64,000 nucleotides of DNA from Microbacterium sp. BK668 (GCF_004362195.1 NZ_SNWG01000001.1:2480001-2544000), one strand, 5' to 3'; counted from the stretch's first letter, positions 52,174-61,852 are shown. Notes: generated by a model not told the origin, from the letters alone. Made by a program: numbers and translations.

Positions 52174-52545
52174 ATGCGCATCGACTCGCTGGGCCCGGGT
52201 GAGGTCTTCGTCTTCGGCTCGAACGCCGCGGGCGCGCACGGCGGGGGAGCGGCGCGCTTCGCCTACGACCGCTTCGGCGCGGTGTGGGGCCAGGCGGAGG
52301 GGCTTCAGGGCCGGTCGTACGGCATCGACACGATGTCCGGGCGCGCCGTCTTCGAGGAGCAGGCCGGCCGGTTCGTCGCGTTCGCCGCGGCGAACACTGA
52401 TCTCCGCTTCCTCGTGACGGAGGTGGGCTGCGGCATCGCGGGATACACGCCGGAGCAGGTCGCCGGCTTCTTCCGCGGGGCTCCCGGCAACGTCGTTCTG
52501 CCCGAGTCGTTCGTCGCCGTGCTGGAAGCATCCGCAAGCGCATAG
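52174..52545 (+). CDS. Small protein resembling the A1S_2505 phage-associated family
   Basis: A 123-residue protein with VFVFGSNAAGAHGGGAARFA, FGAVWGQAEGLQGRSYGIDT and FLVTEVGCGIAGYTPEQVAG. This combination (a GSN...GHGGGAA loop and a GCGIAGY loop) is macro-domain-like and resembles proteins reported from phages and bacteria as A1S_2505-type; I recall the family from memory and could not search. Function unknown. It begins one base after the preceding stop, with no phage genes nearby. Confidence 0.65.
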   Translation: MRIDSLGPGEVFVFGSNAAGAHGGGAARFAYDRFGAVWGQAEGLQGRSYGIDTMSGRAVFEEQAGRFVAFAAANTDLRFLVTEVGCGIAGYTPEQVAGFFRGAPGNVVLPESFVAVLEASASA

Positions 52546-52637
52546 GGCGCGATCGCGCAACCCCTTCCGCAACCGCGTACGCCCGACTTACGGTGACGGT
52601 TCCCCTCGCGGATCTGCAGTGCAGTTAGGGGGCGCCG

Positions 52638-52937
52638 ATGTCTCTTCGCGCCAGCACCACCGTCACCAAGCGCGGGACGACGGCCGCCACGATAGCCGTC
52701 AGCGTCGTCGCCTTCGTCGCCGCGGTGGTCTTCGTCTTCCTCGCGGTCCTGTGGAGCGAAGCGGCTTCCCAGATGTGGGGCATCGCCCTCGGCGTCCTGC
52801 TGCCGATCGCGATGACACTCCTCGCAGCGGTCGTCCTGACGGCTCAGCTGATTCGCTCACGCCGCCCCAGTTCGACCGCGATCCGTCACGCGGTGAAGCG
52901 GGAGCTGAAGGCGATGTTCAAGACCGACGTGAACTGA
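52638..52937 (+). CDS. Small two-helix membrane protein
   Basis: A 99-residue protein with hydrophobic segments at about 18-42 (IAVSVVAFVAAVVFVFLAVL) and 46-70 (MWGIALGVLLPIAMTLLAAV), a short polar turn and a basic C-terminus. No family recognised. ATG has AGGGGGC five bases upstream. The 92-base gap before it shows no clear promoter. Confidence 0.7.
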   Translation: MSLRASTTVTKRGTTAATIAVSVVAFVAAVVFVFLAVLWSEAASQMWGIALGVLLPIAMTLLAAVVLTAQLIRSRRPSSTAIRHAVKRELKAMFKTDVN

Positions 52938-52998
52938 CGGGCGGCAGAGTCGGCTGCCGGCGTGTAATACACTCGTCGAGTGCGCTTTCGCGCGCTCC

Positions 52999-53072
52999 GG
53001 GGATGTAGCTCAATGGTAGAGCCTCAGTCTTCCAAACTGATGGTGCGGGTTCGATTCCCGTCATCCCCTCCA
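52999..53072 (+). tRNA. tRNA-Gly (TCC)
   Basis: Acceptor GGGGATG pairs CATCCCC; anticodon loop CTTCCAA between TCAGT and ACTGA gives anticodon TCC; T-arm contains GTTCGATTC; discriminator T and encoded CCA. TACACT at 52968-52973 is a possible -10. Confidence 0.95.
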
Positions 53073-53103
53073 TGCCGTGACGCTTCCCTGCGACGCGTCC
53101 CTC

Positions 53104-54009
53104 TCACTCGGCTTTCGGCTCGGGATGCAGCGCACCCCGGTGCACCTCGACGATGCGCGTGTGCCTGTGCCCCTCCGCGTGATCGCGGATGGGCTTGTCC
53201 TCCATGAAGAGGCGGATGACGTGCGCGAGCTCCTCAGGGTGGCTGAAGTTGATCGCGTGCGCCGCGCTCGCCATCTCGACGACGAGGACGTGATTGTCGG
53301 TCTGCCGCGCGACCTCCTGGATGCGGGCGGCGTTCGGCAGGAGGGGATCGCGCTCGCCGAGCACGACGAGCGTCGGCACGTGCATGCCGAGCAGCCGCTG
53401 CAGCGAGGGGTACTGAGTGAGCGCCTTGAACATCTTGAAGGTGCTCGGCACGCCGAACCTCAGATAGTCCGGTGTCGCGACGCCGACCATCTTCCGCGGC
53501 TCGCGGCCGCCGTCCTTTGCGAGCTGGCCGACCGCGCGGCTGAGGGGCTGATTGTGCACCCCGCCCGCCGGCGACACGAGAACCGCCCGCTCGAGCCGCT
53601 CGGGGTAGTGGTACGCGAACTCGCAGATGACGGGGCATCCCATCGAATTGCCCACGAGCGTCGCCTTCTCGATGCCCCGGTCATCGAGGAATCGCGCAGC
53701 CGCCCGGGCGAGATCGGGCACATCGAGCTGCCCCGGGGCCTTGCCGCTGCGGCCGAACCCGGGGAGGTCGGGCACGAGCGTGTGGAACTCGTCCGAGAGC
53801 CGTTCGGCCGTCGGCAGAAGGTAGCGCCCCGACAGTCCGAAACCGTGCACGTGCATCATCACCGGCGCATCCGGCGTATTGACCGACTCCCGGTAGAAGA
53901 CGTCGATGCCGTCGACGAGCGTCCAGCGCTCCGCCAGCGTCGTCTGCGGCCGGCGCGGGTGCATCCGCCGCCGGTGCTGATAGTTCGGAGCCGTACCCGT
54001 TCCAGCCAT
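53104..54009 (-). CDS. Alpha/beta-hydrolase
   Basis: A 301-residue hydrolase of the MhpC/haloalkane-dehalogenase-like group: HVHGFGLSGRYLLPTAERLS (oxyanion), LVGNSMGCPVICEFAYHYPE (nucleophile Ser in GNSMG), LVVLGERDPLLP (Asp) and the late His in ASAAHAINFSHPEELAHVIR. Substrate unknown. ATG 54009 follows GGGGTGGACGGG. The 158-base gap to tRNA-Pro includes a CCGGGG-A-CCCCGG palindrome at 54072-54084 with no assigned role. Confidence 0.85.
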   Translation of the reverse strand: MAGTGTAPNYQHRRRMHPRRPQTTLAERWTLVDGIDVFYRESVNTPDAPVMMHVHGFGLSGRYLLPTAERLSDEFHTLVPDLPGFGRSGKAPGQLDVPDLARAAARFLDDRGIEKATLVGNSMGCPVICEFAYHYPERLERAVLVSPAGGVHNQPLSRAVGQLAKDGGREPRKMVGVATPDYLRFGVPSTFKMFKALTQYPSLQRLLGMHVPTLVVLGERDPLLPNAARIQEVARQTDNHVLVVEMASAAHAINFSHPEELAHVIRLFMEDKPIRDHAEGHRHTRIVEVHRGALHPEPKAE

Positions 54010-54120
54010 CCCGTCCACCCCTTCGGATCCGTCGAGGGGAACGTCCCACTCCGCGCGGAGCACTGTCAACACCGGGGACCCCGGAATCGCCCCGCACAGG
54101 TGACCCCCTCCCACGTCGGC

Positions 54121-54126
54121 TAGACT
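54121..54126 (+). promoter_or_regulatory. -10 element of tRNA-Pro
   Basis: TAGACT, 41 bases before the tRNA-Pro 5' end. It may also serve tig, which lies 81 bases beyond the tRNA. Confidence 0.5.
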
Positions 54127-54167
54127 TCTCGGGGCCGAATCGGCGTACGCGCGCGTGCGCACCCGCC

Positions 54168-54241
54168 CGGGGCGTAGCTCAGCTTGGTAGAGCGCCCGCT
54201 TTGGGAGCGGGAGGCCGCAGGTTCAAATCCTGTCGCCCCGA
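54168..54241 (+). tRNA. tRNA-Pro (TGG)
   Basis: Acceptor CGGGGCG pairs CGCCCCG; anticodon loop TTTGGGA between CCCGC and GCGGG gives TGG; T-arm contains GTTCAAATC; discriminator A. CCA is not encoded. The tRNA precedes tig, a common neighbourhood in Actinobacteria. Confidence 0.95.
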
Positions 54242-54322
54242 CGTCACGGCCTCCTCATCTCAGAGACCCGGACCTTCAGCTGCCGCGCATGTGCGCGGTT
54301 CACACAAGGAGAACGAACAGGC

Positions 54323-55744
54323 ATGGTCAACAGCACCGTCGAGAAGCTCAGCCCCACGCGGGTCAAGCTGCACATCACGGTCACCCCGGACGAGCTCAAG
54401 CCGAGCATCACCCACGCCTACGAGCACATCGCTCAGGACGTGCAGATCCCCGGCTTCAGGAAGGGCAAGGTGCCGGCTCCGATCATCGACCAGCGCATCG
54501 GCCGCACGGCGGTGCTCGAGCACGCCGTCAGCGAGGGCCTCGACAGCTTCTACCGTGAGGCCGTGCAGGCTCAGGAGCTCCGCGTCCTCGGCCGTCCGAG
54601 CGCCGAGGTCACCGAGTGGCCGAACGAGAAGGACTTCTCCGGGGACCTCCAGGTCGAGGTCGAGGTCGACGTCCGTCCCGAGTTCGATCTCCCCGAGTTC
54701 GAGGGCACGACGATCACCGTCGACGCGACGGAGGTCGACGAGGCCGCGATCGACGAGGAGCTGGACCGCCTGCGCGGCCGCTTCGGCACGCTCGTGACGG
54801 TAGACCGCCCCGCCGCGACCGGCGACTTCGTCGAGCTCGACCTCGTCGCGACGATCGACGGCGAGGAGATCGACCGCGCCGAGGGCGTGTCGTACGAGGT
54901 CGGCTCGGGCGAGCTGCTCGAGGGCATCGACGAGGCCATCGACTCGCTCACCGCCGGTGAGGACACGACCTTCCGCTCCAAGCTCATCGGCGGCGACCAC
55001 GCCGGCGAAGAGGCCGAGGTCTCGGTCACCGTCAACGCCGTCAAGGAACGCGAGCTCCCCGAGGCCGACGACGACTTCGCCCAGATCGCGAGCGAGTTCG
55101 ACACCATCGCCGAGCTGCGCGACAGCCTCAAGGAGCGCGTCGGGCAGCAGTCCGTGTTCACGCAGGGCTCCGCGGCCCGCGACAAGCTCGTCGAGCAGCT
55201 CCTCGAGCAGGTCGACATCCCGGTTCCCGCGCAGCTGGTCGAGGACGAGGTGCACAACCACCTCGAGGGCGAGGGTCGCCTGGAGGACGACGTGCACCGC
55301 GCCGAGGTGACCGAGGCGAGCGAGAAGCAGTTCCGCACGCAGATGCTGCTCGACGCGATCGCCGAGAAGCTTCAGGTCCAGGTCTCGCAGGAGGAGCTCA
55401 CGCAGTACCTCGTGCAGTCCGCCGCGCAGTACGGGATGGCCCCGCAGGAGTTCGTCGACGCGCTGCAGCAGAACAACCAGCTGCCCGCCATCGTCGGCGA
55501 GGTGGCCCGGAACAAGGCCCTCGCGATCGCTCTCGGCAAGGTGTCGGTCGTCGACTCCAACGGTGCCCCGGTCGACCTGACCGGCTTCGTCGCCCTCGAT
55601 GACGAGACCGACGCCGAGGAGGAGGTCGTCGAGGAGGCGGAGGAGATCGTGGATGCCGCGGCCGAGGCCGACGCCATCATCGAGGCCGAAGAGGCCGACG
55701 CGAAGCCCGCGAAGCCCGTGAAGAAGGCGGCCAAGAAGAAGTAG
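54323..55744 (+). CDS. tig: Trigger factor
   Basis: Ribosome-bound chaperone with peptidyl-prolyl isomerase activity. The 473-residue product has the ribosome-binding signature region ([20 protein letters not shown]), the FKBP-like domain ([40 protein letters not shown]) and the helical C-domain. The last ~50 residues form an acidic/Lys-rich tail ([20 protein letters not shown] ... [10 protein letters not shown]), typical of Actinobacteria. AAGGAGAA precedes the ATG. A terminator follows. Confidence 0.97.
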   Translation: MVNSTVEKLSPTRVKLHITVTPDELKPSITHAYEHIAQDVQIPGFRKGKVPAPIIDQRIGRTAVLEHAVSEGLDSFYREAVQAQELRVLGRPSAEVTEWPNEKDFSGDLQVEVEVDVRPEFDLPEFEGTTITVDATEVDEAAIDEELDRLRGRFGTLVTVDRPAATGDFVELDLVATIDGEEIDRAEGVSYEVGSGELLEGIDEAIDSLTAGEDTTFRSKLIGGDHAGEEAEVSVTVNAVKERELPEADDDFAQIASEFDTIAELRDSLKERVGQQSVFTQGSAARDKLVEQLLEQVDIPVPAQLVEDEVHNHLEGEGRLEDDVHRAEVTEASEKQFRTQMLLDAIAEKLQVQVSQEELTQYLVQSAAQYGMAPQEFVDALQQNNQLPAIVGEVARNKALAIALGKVSVVDSNGAPVDLTGFVALDDETDAEEEVVEEAEEIVDAAAEADAIIEAEEADAKPAKPVKKAAKKK

Positions 55745-55760
55745 GGCGCGCATGCGTTCG

Positions 55761-55790
55761 AGGGGGTGGATGCCGCGGCATCCACCCCCT
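55761..55790 (+). terminator. Rho-independent terminator after tig
   Basis: A perfect 15-bp inverted repeat (AGGGGGTGGATGCCG and complement) followed by CTTCTTTC. The apex is GGATGCCGCGGCATCC, identical to the apex of the hairpin at 10228-10269. Confidence 0.85.
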
Positions 55791-55895
55791 CTTCTTTCGC
55801 AGGCGCGCCCCTTCTCTGCCCAGGGCGAACACGGCCGGGTCGCCGTGGAGCCGCCGGTAGATTCGTTGGCACGACCACCCGAAACAGGAGTGAAC

Positions 55896-56480
55896 ATGGC
55901 CGAACCCCTTGTCGCGACGAGCGTCTTCGACAGGCTGCTGAAGGACCGCATCATCTGGCTGGGCTCGGAGGTGCGCGACGAGAACGCCAACGAGATCTGC
56001 GCGAAGATCCTCCTCCTCGCCGCAGAGGACTCCGAGAAGGACATCTACCTCTACGTCAACTCGCCCGGCGGCTCGATCACCGCGGGCATGGCGATCTACG
56101 ACACGATGCAGTTCGTACCGAACGACATCGTCACCGTCGGCATCGGCATGGCCGCCTCGATGGGCCAGCTGCTGCTCACCGCCGGCACGAAGGGCAAGCG
56201 GTACATCACGCCGAACGCGCGCGTCCTGCTGCACCAGCCGCATGGCGGGTTCGGCGGCACCGCAAGCGACATCCAGACGCAGGCTCAGCTCATCCTCGAC
56301 ATGAAGAAGCGCCTCGCCGAGATCACGGCGGCCCAGACCGGGAAGTCCGTCGAGCAGATCAACGCCGACGGCGACCGCGACCGCTGGTTCACGGCGCAGG
56401 AGGCCCTCGAGTACGGCTTCGTCGACCACATCCGCGAATCCGCAGCCGACGTCATCGGCGGCGGCGGGACCGCGGCCTGA
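55896..56480 (+). CDS. clpP1: ATP-dependent Clp protease proteolytic subunit 1
   Basis: Serine peptidase of the ClpP chamber, 194 residues. Catalytic Ser is in [15 protein letters not shown], His in [14 protein letters not shown], and Asp follows in the [16 protein letters not shown] region; handle helix and [13 protein letters not shown] are intact. ATG 55896 follows AACAGGAG. Actinobacteria carry two ClpP that form a mixed tetradecamer; clpP2 follows after 29 bases. Confidence 0.96.
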   Translation: MAEPLVATSVFDRLLKDRIIWLGSEVRDENANEICAKILLLAAEDSEKDIYLYVNSPGGSITAGMAIYDTMQFVPNDIVTVGIGMAASMGQLLLTAGTKGKRYITPNARVLLHQPHGGFGGTASDIQTQAQLILDMKKRLAEITAAQTGKSVEQINADGDRDRWFTAQEALEYGFVDHIRESAADVIGGGGTAA

Positions 56481-56509
56481 GACTGCGGCGAAAGAGAGAG
56501 AAAACGTCA

Positions 56510-57181
56510 ATGATCACCCCCTCTCCAGGATTCCCCGTCCCGCAGGGTCTGCAGGTTCCGAACAGCCGCTACGTCCTGCCGCAGTTCGAGGAGCGCACGG
56601 CCTACGGCTACAAGCGCCAGGATCCCTACAACAAGCTGTTCGAAGACCGCGTCATCTTCCTCGGCGTGCAGGTCGACGATGCTTCGGCCGATGACGTCAT
56701 GGCCCAGCTCCTCGTGCTCGAGAGCCAGGACCCCGACCGCGACATCATCATGTACATCAACTCGCCCGGCGGCTCGTTCACGGCGATGACGGCGATCTAC
56801 GACACCATGCAGTACGTGTCGCCGCAGATCCAGACCGTCGTGCTGGGTCAGGCCGCCTCGGCGGCGGCGGTGCTCCTCGCCGCCGGCGCCCCCGGCAAGC
56901 GCCTCGCTCTGCCGAACGCCCGGATCCTGATCCACCAGCCCGCGATGGGCGAAGCCGGTCACGGCCAGGCGTCGGACATCGAGATCCAGGCGGCCGAGAT
57001 CCTCCGCATGCGGACATGGCTCGAAGAGACGCTCGCGAGGCATTCGAACAAGTCCAAGGACGAGGTCAACAAGGACATCGATCGCGACAAGATCCTGTCG
57101 GCCGAGGAGGCCGTCGCCTACGGCCTCGTCGACCAGGTGCTGACCACCCGCAAGAGGACTCCCGCGGCGCTGACCAAGTAG
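56510..57181 (+). CDS. clpP2: ATP-dependent Clp protease proteolytic subunit 2
   Basis: A 223-residue ClpP with a ~35-residue N-terminal extension ([18 protein letters not shown]) that is likely processed. Catalytic Ser is in [17 protein letters not shown], His in [14 protein letters not shown], and the Asp region is [15 protein letters not shown]. It pairs with clpP1 in a two-gene operon ended by a hairpin at 57195-57229. Confidence 0.96.
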   Translation: MITPSPGFPVPQGLQVPNSRYVLPQFEERTAYGYKRQDPYNKLFEDRVIFLGVQVDDASADDVMAQLLVLESQDPDRDIIMYINSPGGSFTAMTAIYDTMQYVSPQIQTVVLGQAASAAAVLLAAGAPGKRLALPNARILIHQPAMGEAGHGQASDIEIQAAEILRMRTWLEETLARHSNKSKDEVNKDIDRDKILSAEEAVAYGLVDQVLTTRKRTPAALTK

Positions 57182-57194
57182 CCTTCGCCGGACC

Positions 57195-57229
57195 AGCCCC
57201 GTCGCCCTGCTCACGCGGGCGGCGGGGCT
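57195..57229 (+). terminator. Hairpin terminator after clpP1-clpP2
   Basis: AGCCCCGTCGCCC pairs with GGGCGGCGGGGCT (one T-G pair, 13-bp stem, 9-base loop) followed by TCTTC. It separates clpP1P2 from clpX. Confidence 0.75.
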
Positions 57230-57321
57230 TCTTCGTGCGGATGGTTCCGCCGCGGGCGGAACACGGCGGATCGTGCTCCACATTGCGTGTCGCAATGCCG
57301 CCGCTTGTCGGCCGCAACGGT

Positions 57322-57327
57322 TAGGCT
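57322..57327 (+). promoter_or_regulatory. Putative -10 element of clpX
   Basis: TAGGCT, 43 bases before the clpX ATG; the leader carries AAGGAGGAGAG. It lies after the clpP2 terminator, implying separate control of clpX. Confidence 0.5.
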
Positions 57328-57370
57328 CGACATCAGCCGGCATCGGCCGGCCCGCAAGGAGGAGAGCCAG

Positions 57371-58639
57371 ATGGCCCGCATCGGTGAGAGCGCCGACCTG
57401 TTCAAGTGCTCCTTCTGCGGAAAGAGCCAGAAGCAGGTCCAGCAGCTCATCGCGGGCCCGGGCGTCTACATCTGCGACGAGTGCGTCGAGCTGTGCAACG
57501 AGATCATCGAGGAGCGTGCGGCAGAGCAGGGCGCGGGGGTCGTGTCGGACTTCGACCTCCCCAAGCCGCGGGAGATCTTCTCCTTCCTCGAGGAGTACGT
57601 CGTCGGCCAGGAGCCTGCGAAGCGGGCGCTCTCGGTCGCGGTGTACAACCACTACAAGCGCATCCGCGCGCACGGCACCCTTCAGCCCGCCGAGCAGCGC
57701 GCCGACGAGGTGGAGATCGCCAAGAGCAACATCCTGCTGATCGGCCCCACCGGCTGCGGCAAGACCTACCTCGCGCAGACCCTCGCGAAGCGCCTCAACG
57801 TCCCGTTCGCCGTGGCCGACGCGACGGCGCTCACGGAGGCCGGCTACGTAGGCGAGGACGTCGAGAACATCCTCCTCAAGCTCATCCAGGCAGCCGACTT
57901 CGACACCAAGCGCGCCGAGACGGGCATCATCTACATCGACGAGGTCGACAAGATCGCGCGCAAGGCCGAGAACCCCTCCATCACGCGTGACGTGTCGGGC
58001 GAGGGAGTGCAGCAGGCGCTGCTGAAGATCCTCGAGGGCACGGTCGCCTCGGTCCCGCCCCAGGGCGGCCGCAAGCACCCGCATCAGGAGTTCATCCAGA
58101 TCGACACGACGAATGTCCTGTTCATCGTCGCCGGCGCCTTCGCGGGCCTCGAAGACATCGTCTCGACCCGTGTCGGCAAGCACGGCATCGGGTTCGGCGC
58201 CCCGCTGCACGACAAGGGCCAGGATCTCGACCTGTTCAGTGAGGTCCAGCCGGAGGACCTGCACAAGTTCGGTCTCATCCCCGAGTTCATCGGGCGGCTT
58301 CCCGTCGTGGCATCCGTGTCGCCACTCGATCAGCAGGCTCTGATGGAGATCCTCGTCGAGCCCAAGAACGCGCTCGTGAAGCAGTACCAGCGCATGTTCG
58401 AGCTCGATGGCGTCGAGCTCGAGTTCGAGCGCGACGCGCTCGAGGCGATCGCCGACCTCGCCGTCGCGCGCAAGACGGGCGCGCGAGGTCTGCGCGCGAT
58501 CCTCGAGGACGTCCTCGGACCGATCATGTTCGAGATCCCCTCCGCCGAAGACGTCGACAAGGTCATCGTCACGCGTGCCGCCGTCGACGAGGGCGCCGCG
58601 CCCACGCTCGTGCTCAGGCACAAGCGCAAGAGCGCCTGA
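57371..58639 (+). CDS. clpX: ATP-dependent Clp protease ATP-binding subunit ClpX
   Basis: Hexameric unfoldase feeding ClpP. The 422-residue protein has the N-terminal zinc-binding domain ([20 protein letters not shown], then CDEC), IEE-linker, Walker [20 protein letters not shown], Walker [14 protein letters not shown], pore loop [10 protein letters not shown], sensor region and [10 protein letters not shown] near the end. The ClpP-binding IGF-type loop is [13 protein letters not shown] 57371 follows GGAGGAGAG; longer in-frame starts precede the -10. Confidence 0.97.
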   Translation: MARIGESADLFKCSFCGKSQKQVQQLIAGPGVYICDECVELCNEIIEERAAEQGAGVVSDFDLPKPREIFSFLEEYVVGQEPAKRALSVAVYNHYKRIRAHGTLQPAEQRADEVEIAKSNILLIGPTGCGKTYLAQTLAKRLNVPFAVADATALTEAGYVGEDVENILLKLIQAADFDTKRAETGIIYIDEVDKIARKAENPSITRDVSGEGVQQALLKILEGTVASVPPQGGRKHPHQEFIQIDTTNVLFIVAGAFAGLEDIVSTRVGKHGIGFGAPLHDKGQDLDLFSEVQPEDLHKFGLIPEFIGRLPVVASVSPLDQQALMEILVEPKNALVKQYQRMFELDGVELEFERDALEAIADLAVARKTGARGLRAILEDVLGPIMFEIPSAEDVDKVIVTRAAVDEGAAPTLVLRHKRKSA

Positions 58640-58648
58640 CGGCAACCC

Positions 58649-58663
58649 GCCCCGCATCGGGGC
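58649..58663 (+). terminator. Short hairpin after clpX
   Basis: GCCCCG-CAT-CGGGGC ten bases after the clpX stop and four bases before the next -10 hexamer. No T-run; a weak terminator at best. Confidence 0.45.
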
Positions 58664-58666
58664 CGA

Positions 58667-58672
58667 TAGGGT
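58667..58672 (+). promoter_or_regulatory. -10 element of the broken serine-hydrolase gene, leaderless spacing
   Basis: TAGGGT, then CGCGAT (6 bases), then ATG 58679. The spacing identifies this ATG as the ancestral start, although its frame is lost within about twelve codons. Confidence 0.5.
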
Positions 58673-58678
58673 CGCGAT

Positions 58679-59684
58679 ATGGAGCACCCCGAGCCGACCT
58701 GTCCGACTTCTGCGGTGTGTTCAGCGTGCGGCAGGGCGACGCCGTCCTGGGGGAGTGGGCGGTCGGCCTCGCCGATCGCGTCGCCGGTGCGCCGAACACG
58801 CCTCGCACCAGGTTCGGCCTGGCGAGCGGAACCAAGACGTTCACGGCCGTCACGGTGCTCTCGCTCGTCGGCGATGGATCGCTGAGCTTGGACGACCGTG
58901 TCCGTCACTGGCTGCGCGATGACCTGTCGCTGATCGCGGATGACGTGACCGTCGATCACCTCCTCACGCACACATCGGGCATCGGCGACTACCTGGACGA
59001 AGAGGTCGACGCACTCGCGCCCATGACGGTGCCCGTGCAGGAGCTGGAGTCGACTCCCGCATACCTCGCCGTGCTGGACGGCTTCCCGACGAAGTTCGCC
59101 GCGGGGGAGCGTTCTCGTACTGCAACGGCGGGTACGTGGTGCTCGCGCTTCTCGCCGAGCGTGCATCAGGCGTCCCGTTCGCCGAGCTCGTGGACCAGCG
59201 GGTCTTCCAGCCGGCGGGGATGACGGCATCCGGATTCGCGCGCTCCGATCTGCTCCCGCCCGGCACCGCGACGGGGTACAAGGACGACGGGCGCTCGAAC
59301 GTCTTCGCGCTCCCGGTCCTCGGCTCAGGAGATGGCGGAGCCCACTCGACGGCCGGCGACATTCACCGCTTCTGGCGCGCGCTCGTCGACGGTCGCCTCG
59401 TGGAGGAACGTCTCGTCGCGCTCGCCACCGAGCGCGCGACGGAGGATGCGGGCGACGGGCTGGGCTACGGGCGCGGCATCTGGCTCGAAGACGACACACT
59501 GGTGATGGCGGGCGGGGATCACGGCGTCGCCTTCACGAGCCGCCACGACCGCGCCACGGGAACCACCGTGAGCGCCCTGGCGAACATCGAGGTGCGCACG
59601 TTCGCGCGGACGCGGGATGCCCTGGCCGCCGTGCGTGGAGGAAGGGAGTCCGCACAGCCTCCGAACGCGACGGGAGGGGCGTAG
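58679..59684 (+). pseudogene. Serine hydrolase (beta-lactamase/PBP4-like), two frameshifts
   Basis: A class-C-type serine hydrolase split over three frames. From ATG 58679 the reading frame must shift (one base too few) between about 58685 and 58717 to enter the frame carrying GVFSVRQGDAVLGEW and the SxxK motif in ASGTKTFTAV; it must shift again, by one missing base near 59103-59113 (next to GGGGG), to continue as FSYCNGGYVVLALLAE (the YxN motif) through GDGGAHSTAGDIHRFWRAL to the stop at 59684. Corrected, the product would be about 335 residues. Real decay and assembly errors both explain this; a shortened form starting at GTG 58717 would still break at the second site. Confidence 0.8.
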
Positions 59685-59728
59685 CCCTTCCCGTCCGCCA
59701 CCCGGTACGAGCTCGCCGAGGGCGGTCG

Positions 59729-61774
59729 TCAGGCGGCGAGACCTCGGCGCTCGAGAAGCGGCTGTATCTCGGCATCCCGCCCGCGGAAGTCGCGGTAGGC
59801 CTCGAGCGGATCCTTCGAGCCGCCGACGCCGAGCAGCCGCTCGCGGAAGCGGTCGCCGTTGGCCCGGCGCAGGCCCCCGTTCTCGCGGAACCACTCGACG
59901 GTGTCGGCGTCGAGCACCTCGCTCCAGATGTAGGAGTAGTAGCCGGCGCTGTACCCGCCGGAGAAGACGTGGGCGAAGTACGTCGACGAGTACCGCGTCG
60001 GGACGACGGGGTTGTCGAGGCCGATGTCGGCGAGGGCGGATGCCTCGAACCGCGCGACGTCGAGCTTCTGAGCGGCTTCGTCCTGGCCGAGCGAATGCCA
60101 CGCCTGGTCGATCCATGACGCGGCGAGGTACTCGCTCGTCGCGAAGCCCTGGTTGAAGGTTTCTGAGGCCTCGAGCTTCTTGATGACTTCCGCCGGCAGC
60201 GGCTCGTCGGTGTCGATGTGGCGTGCATACTTCGACAGCACCTCCGGCCAGTAGATCCACATCTCGTTGACCTGACTGGGGAACTCGACGAAGTCACGGA
60301 ACACGTTCGTGCCCGCGAAGTGGGGATACGTGACGGTCGCGAAGAGTCCGTGCAGAGCGTGACCGAACTCATGGAAGAGCGTCGTCACCTCATCGAGGCT
60401 CAGGAGCGTCGGCTTGCCGGAAGCGGGCTTGGGCACGTTGAGGTTGTTGACGACGACGGGGCTCGTGCCGCGTAGGCGCGACTGCGAGACGATCGAGTTC
60501 ATCCAGGCGCCGCCGCGCTTCGTGTCCCGCGTGTAGAGGTCGAGGACGTACAGTCCCAGCGCCGACCCGTCGGCGTTGTGGACCTCGAAGACGCGCGCCT
60601 CCGGGTGGTAGGCGCCGAGATCCGTGCGCTCGGTGAAAGTGACGCCGTAGAGCTCGGTCGCCGCGTGGAAGACGCCGTCGCGCAGGACGCGCTCGGCCTC
60701 GAACCACGGACGGAGGGCCGCGCGGTCGAGGTCGTACTCGGCCTGGCGGACCTTCTCGGTGTAGAACGCCCAGTCGTGGGCTTCGAGCTCGAACGGCTCC
60801 GCCTCGCTGTCGATGATCGCCTGAAGTGCCTCCTGCTCGCGCCTGGCGTTGCGGGCGGCGGGGACGGCGAGCCTCCGCAGGAGATCGTGCACGGCCTCGG
60901 GCGAGCCCGCGGTCTCGTCCGCCGTGACGAAGGCGGCGTGCGACGCATAGCCCAGGAGCGCTGCGCGCTCGGCCCGCAGCCGGACGATCTCGCGCAGGAC
61001 ATCGCGGTTGTCGTGCTGGTTGCCGCGGGATCCACGTGAGCGCGAGGCATCCATGATCCGCTTGCGGCTCTCGCGATTCGTGAGGCTGGCGAGGTACGGA
61101 TGCCCCGTGAACAGCGTGAGGGTCACCACGTACTTGCCCTCGAGGCCCCGGTCGGCTGCGGCCTGCGCGGCGGCCGACAGCTCGCCTTCCTGCAGTCCGT
61201 CGAGGTCGGCGGCCTCGTCGAAGACCACTGCGAGGTCGTTCGTGTCGTTGAGCAGGTTCTTCTCGAAGGTCGTCGTCAGCGTCGACAGGCGCTGGTTGAT
61301 CTCCGTGAGGCGCGCCTTCGCCTCGTCGTCGAGGCCTGCGCCGGCCTGCGTCATCTCGCGGTAGTGCCGCTCGACGAGGTAGCGCTGCTCGGGCTCGAGA
61401 CCGAGGCCGTCGAGCTGCTCGTGCAGCGTCTTGATCCGCCAGTAGAGCCGGCTGTCGAGTTGGATCGAGTCGTGGTGAGCCGACATCAGCGGCGCGAGCG
61501 TCTCTTCGATCTCCTGTATCTCAGGCGTCGCATCCGCCGACGACACCGTGTAGAAGGTGCGCGAGGTCTGCCCGAGGAGCTGTCCGCTGGACTCGAGCGG
61601 GACCATGGTGTTCTCGAAGGTCGGCATCGAGCGCACGCGCGTGATGGCGGAGATCTCGGCGCGCTGCTGAGCGAAGGCCTCCTCGAACGCCGGGAGGTAG
61701 TGCTCAGGTCGGATCGCCGCGTAGTCGGGAAGCTGATAGGGGAGCGTGCTGGAGGACAGGAGCGGGTTCGCCAT
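59729..61774 (-). CDS. M3 family oligopeptidase (Dcp/OpdA-like)
   Basis: Cytoplasmic zinc metallopeptidase of 681 residues, standard for M3A. The active site is EVTTLFHEFGHALHGLFATV with the third ligand Glu in the FVEFPSQVNEMW segment; long helical N-terminal half and C-terminal YSYIWSEVLDADTVEWFREN are as in peptidyl-dipeptidase Dcp. It cuts short peptides left by Clp and other proteases. The ATG lies six bases after TAGGCT. Confidence 0.95.
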   Translation of the reverse strand: MANPLLSSSTLPYQLPDYAAIRPEHYLPAFEEAFAQQRAEISAITRVRSMPTFENTMVPLESSGQLLGQTSRTFYTVSSADATPEIQEIEETLAPLMSAHHDSIQLDSRLYWRIKTLHEQLDGLGLEPEQRYLVERHYREMTQAGAGLDDEAKARLTEINQRLSTLTTTFEKNLLNDTNDLAVVFDEAADLDGLQEGELSAAAQAAADRGLEGKYVVTLTLFTGHPYLASLTNRESRKRIMDASRSRGSRGNQHDNRDVLREIVRLRAERAALLGYASHAAFVTADETAGSPEAVHDLLRRLAVPAARNARREQEALQAIIDSEAEPFELEAHDWAFYTEKVRQAEYDLDRAALRPWFEAERVLRDGVFHAATELYGVTFTERTDLGAYHPEARVFEVHNADGSALGLYVLDLYTRDTKRGGAWMNSIVSQSRLRGTSPVVVNNLNVPKPASGKPTLLSLDEVTTLFHEFGHALHGLFATVTYPHFAGTNVFRDFVEFPSQVNEMWIYWPEVLSKYARHIDTDEPLPAEVIKKLEASETFNQGFATSEYLAASWIDQAWHSLGQDEAAQKLDVARFEASALADIGLDNPVVPTRYSSTYFAHVFSGGYSAGYYSYIWSEVLDADTVEWFRENGGLRRANGDRFRERLLGVGGSKDPLEAYRDFRGRDAEIQPLLERRGLAA

Positions 61775-61780
61775 GCACTC

Positions 61781-61786
61781 AGCCTA
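61781..61786 (-). promoter_or_regulatory. -10 element of the M3 peptidase gene, leaderless spacing
   Basis: TAGGCT, then GAGTGC (6 bases), then ATG at 61774. Confidence 0.6.
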
Positions 61787-61814
61787 GTGATCGGCGGTGC
61801 CCGTGCCCAGGATC

Positions 61815-61852
61815 GTTTGCAAACAAGGTTATGCAAAACAAGTGTTGCAAAC
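61815..61852 (+). promoter_or_regulatory. Three-copy TGCAAA operator array, 14-bp step
   Basis: TGCAAA occurs at 61818, 61832 and 61846 (first bases), exactly 14 bp apart. The first copy lies in a perfect palindrome GTTTGCAAAC (61815-61824), the third in TGTTGCAAAC overlapping the -35. The stretch is strikingly AT-rich for this DNA. Likely binding site of the regulator encoded at 61880. Confidence 0.65.

Noticed and set aside
58679..58885. Independent 68-codon gene starting at the promoter-set ATG
   Set aside because: The product is low-complexity, and the SxxK-bearing hydrolase frame begins inside it. It is better read as the head of a frameshifted gene.
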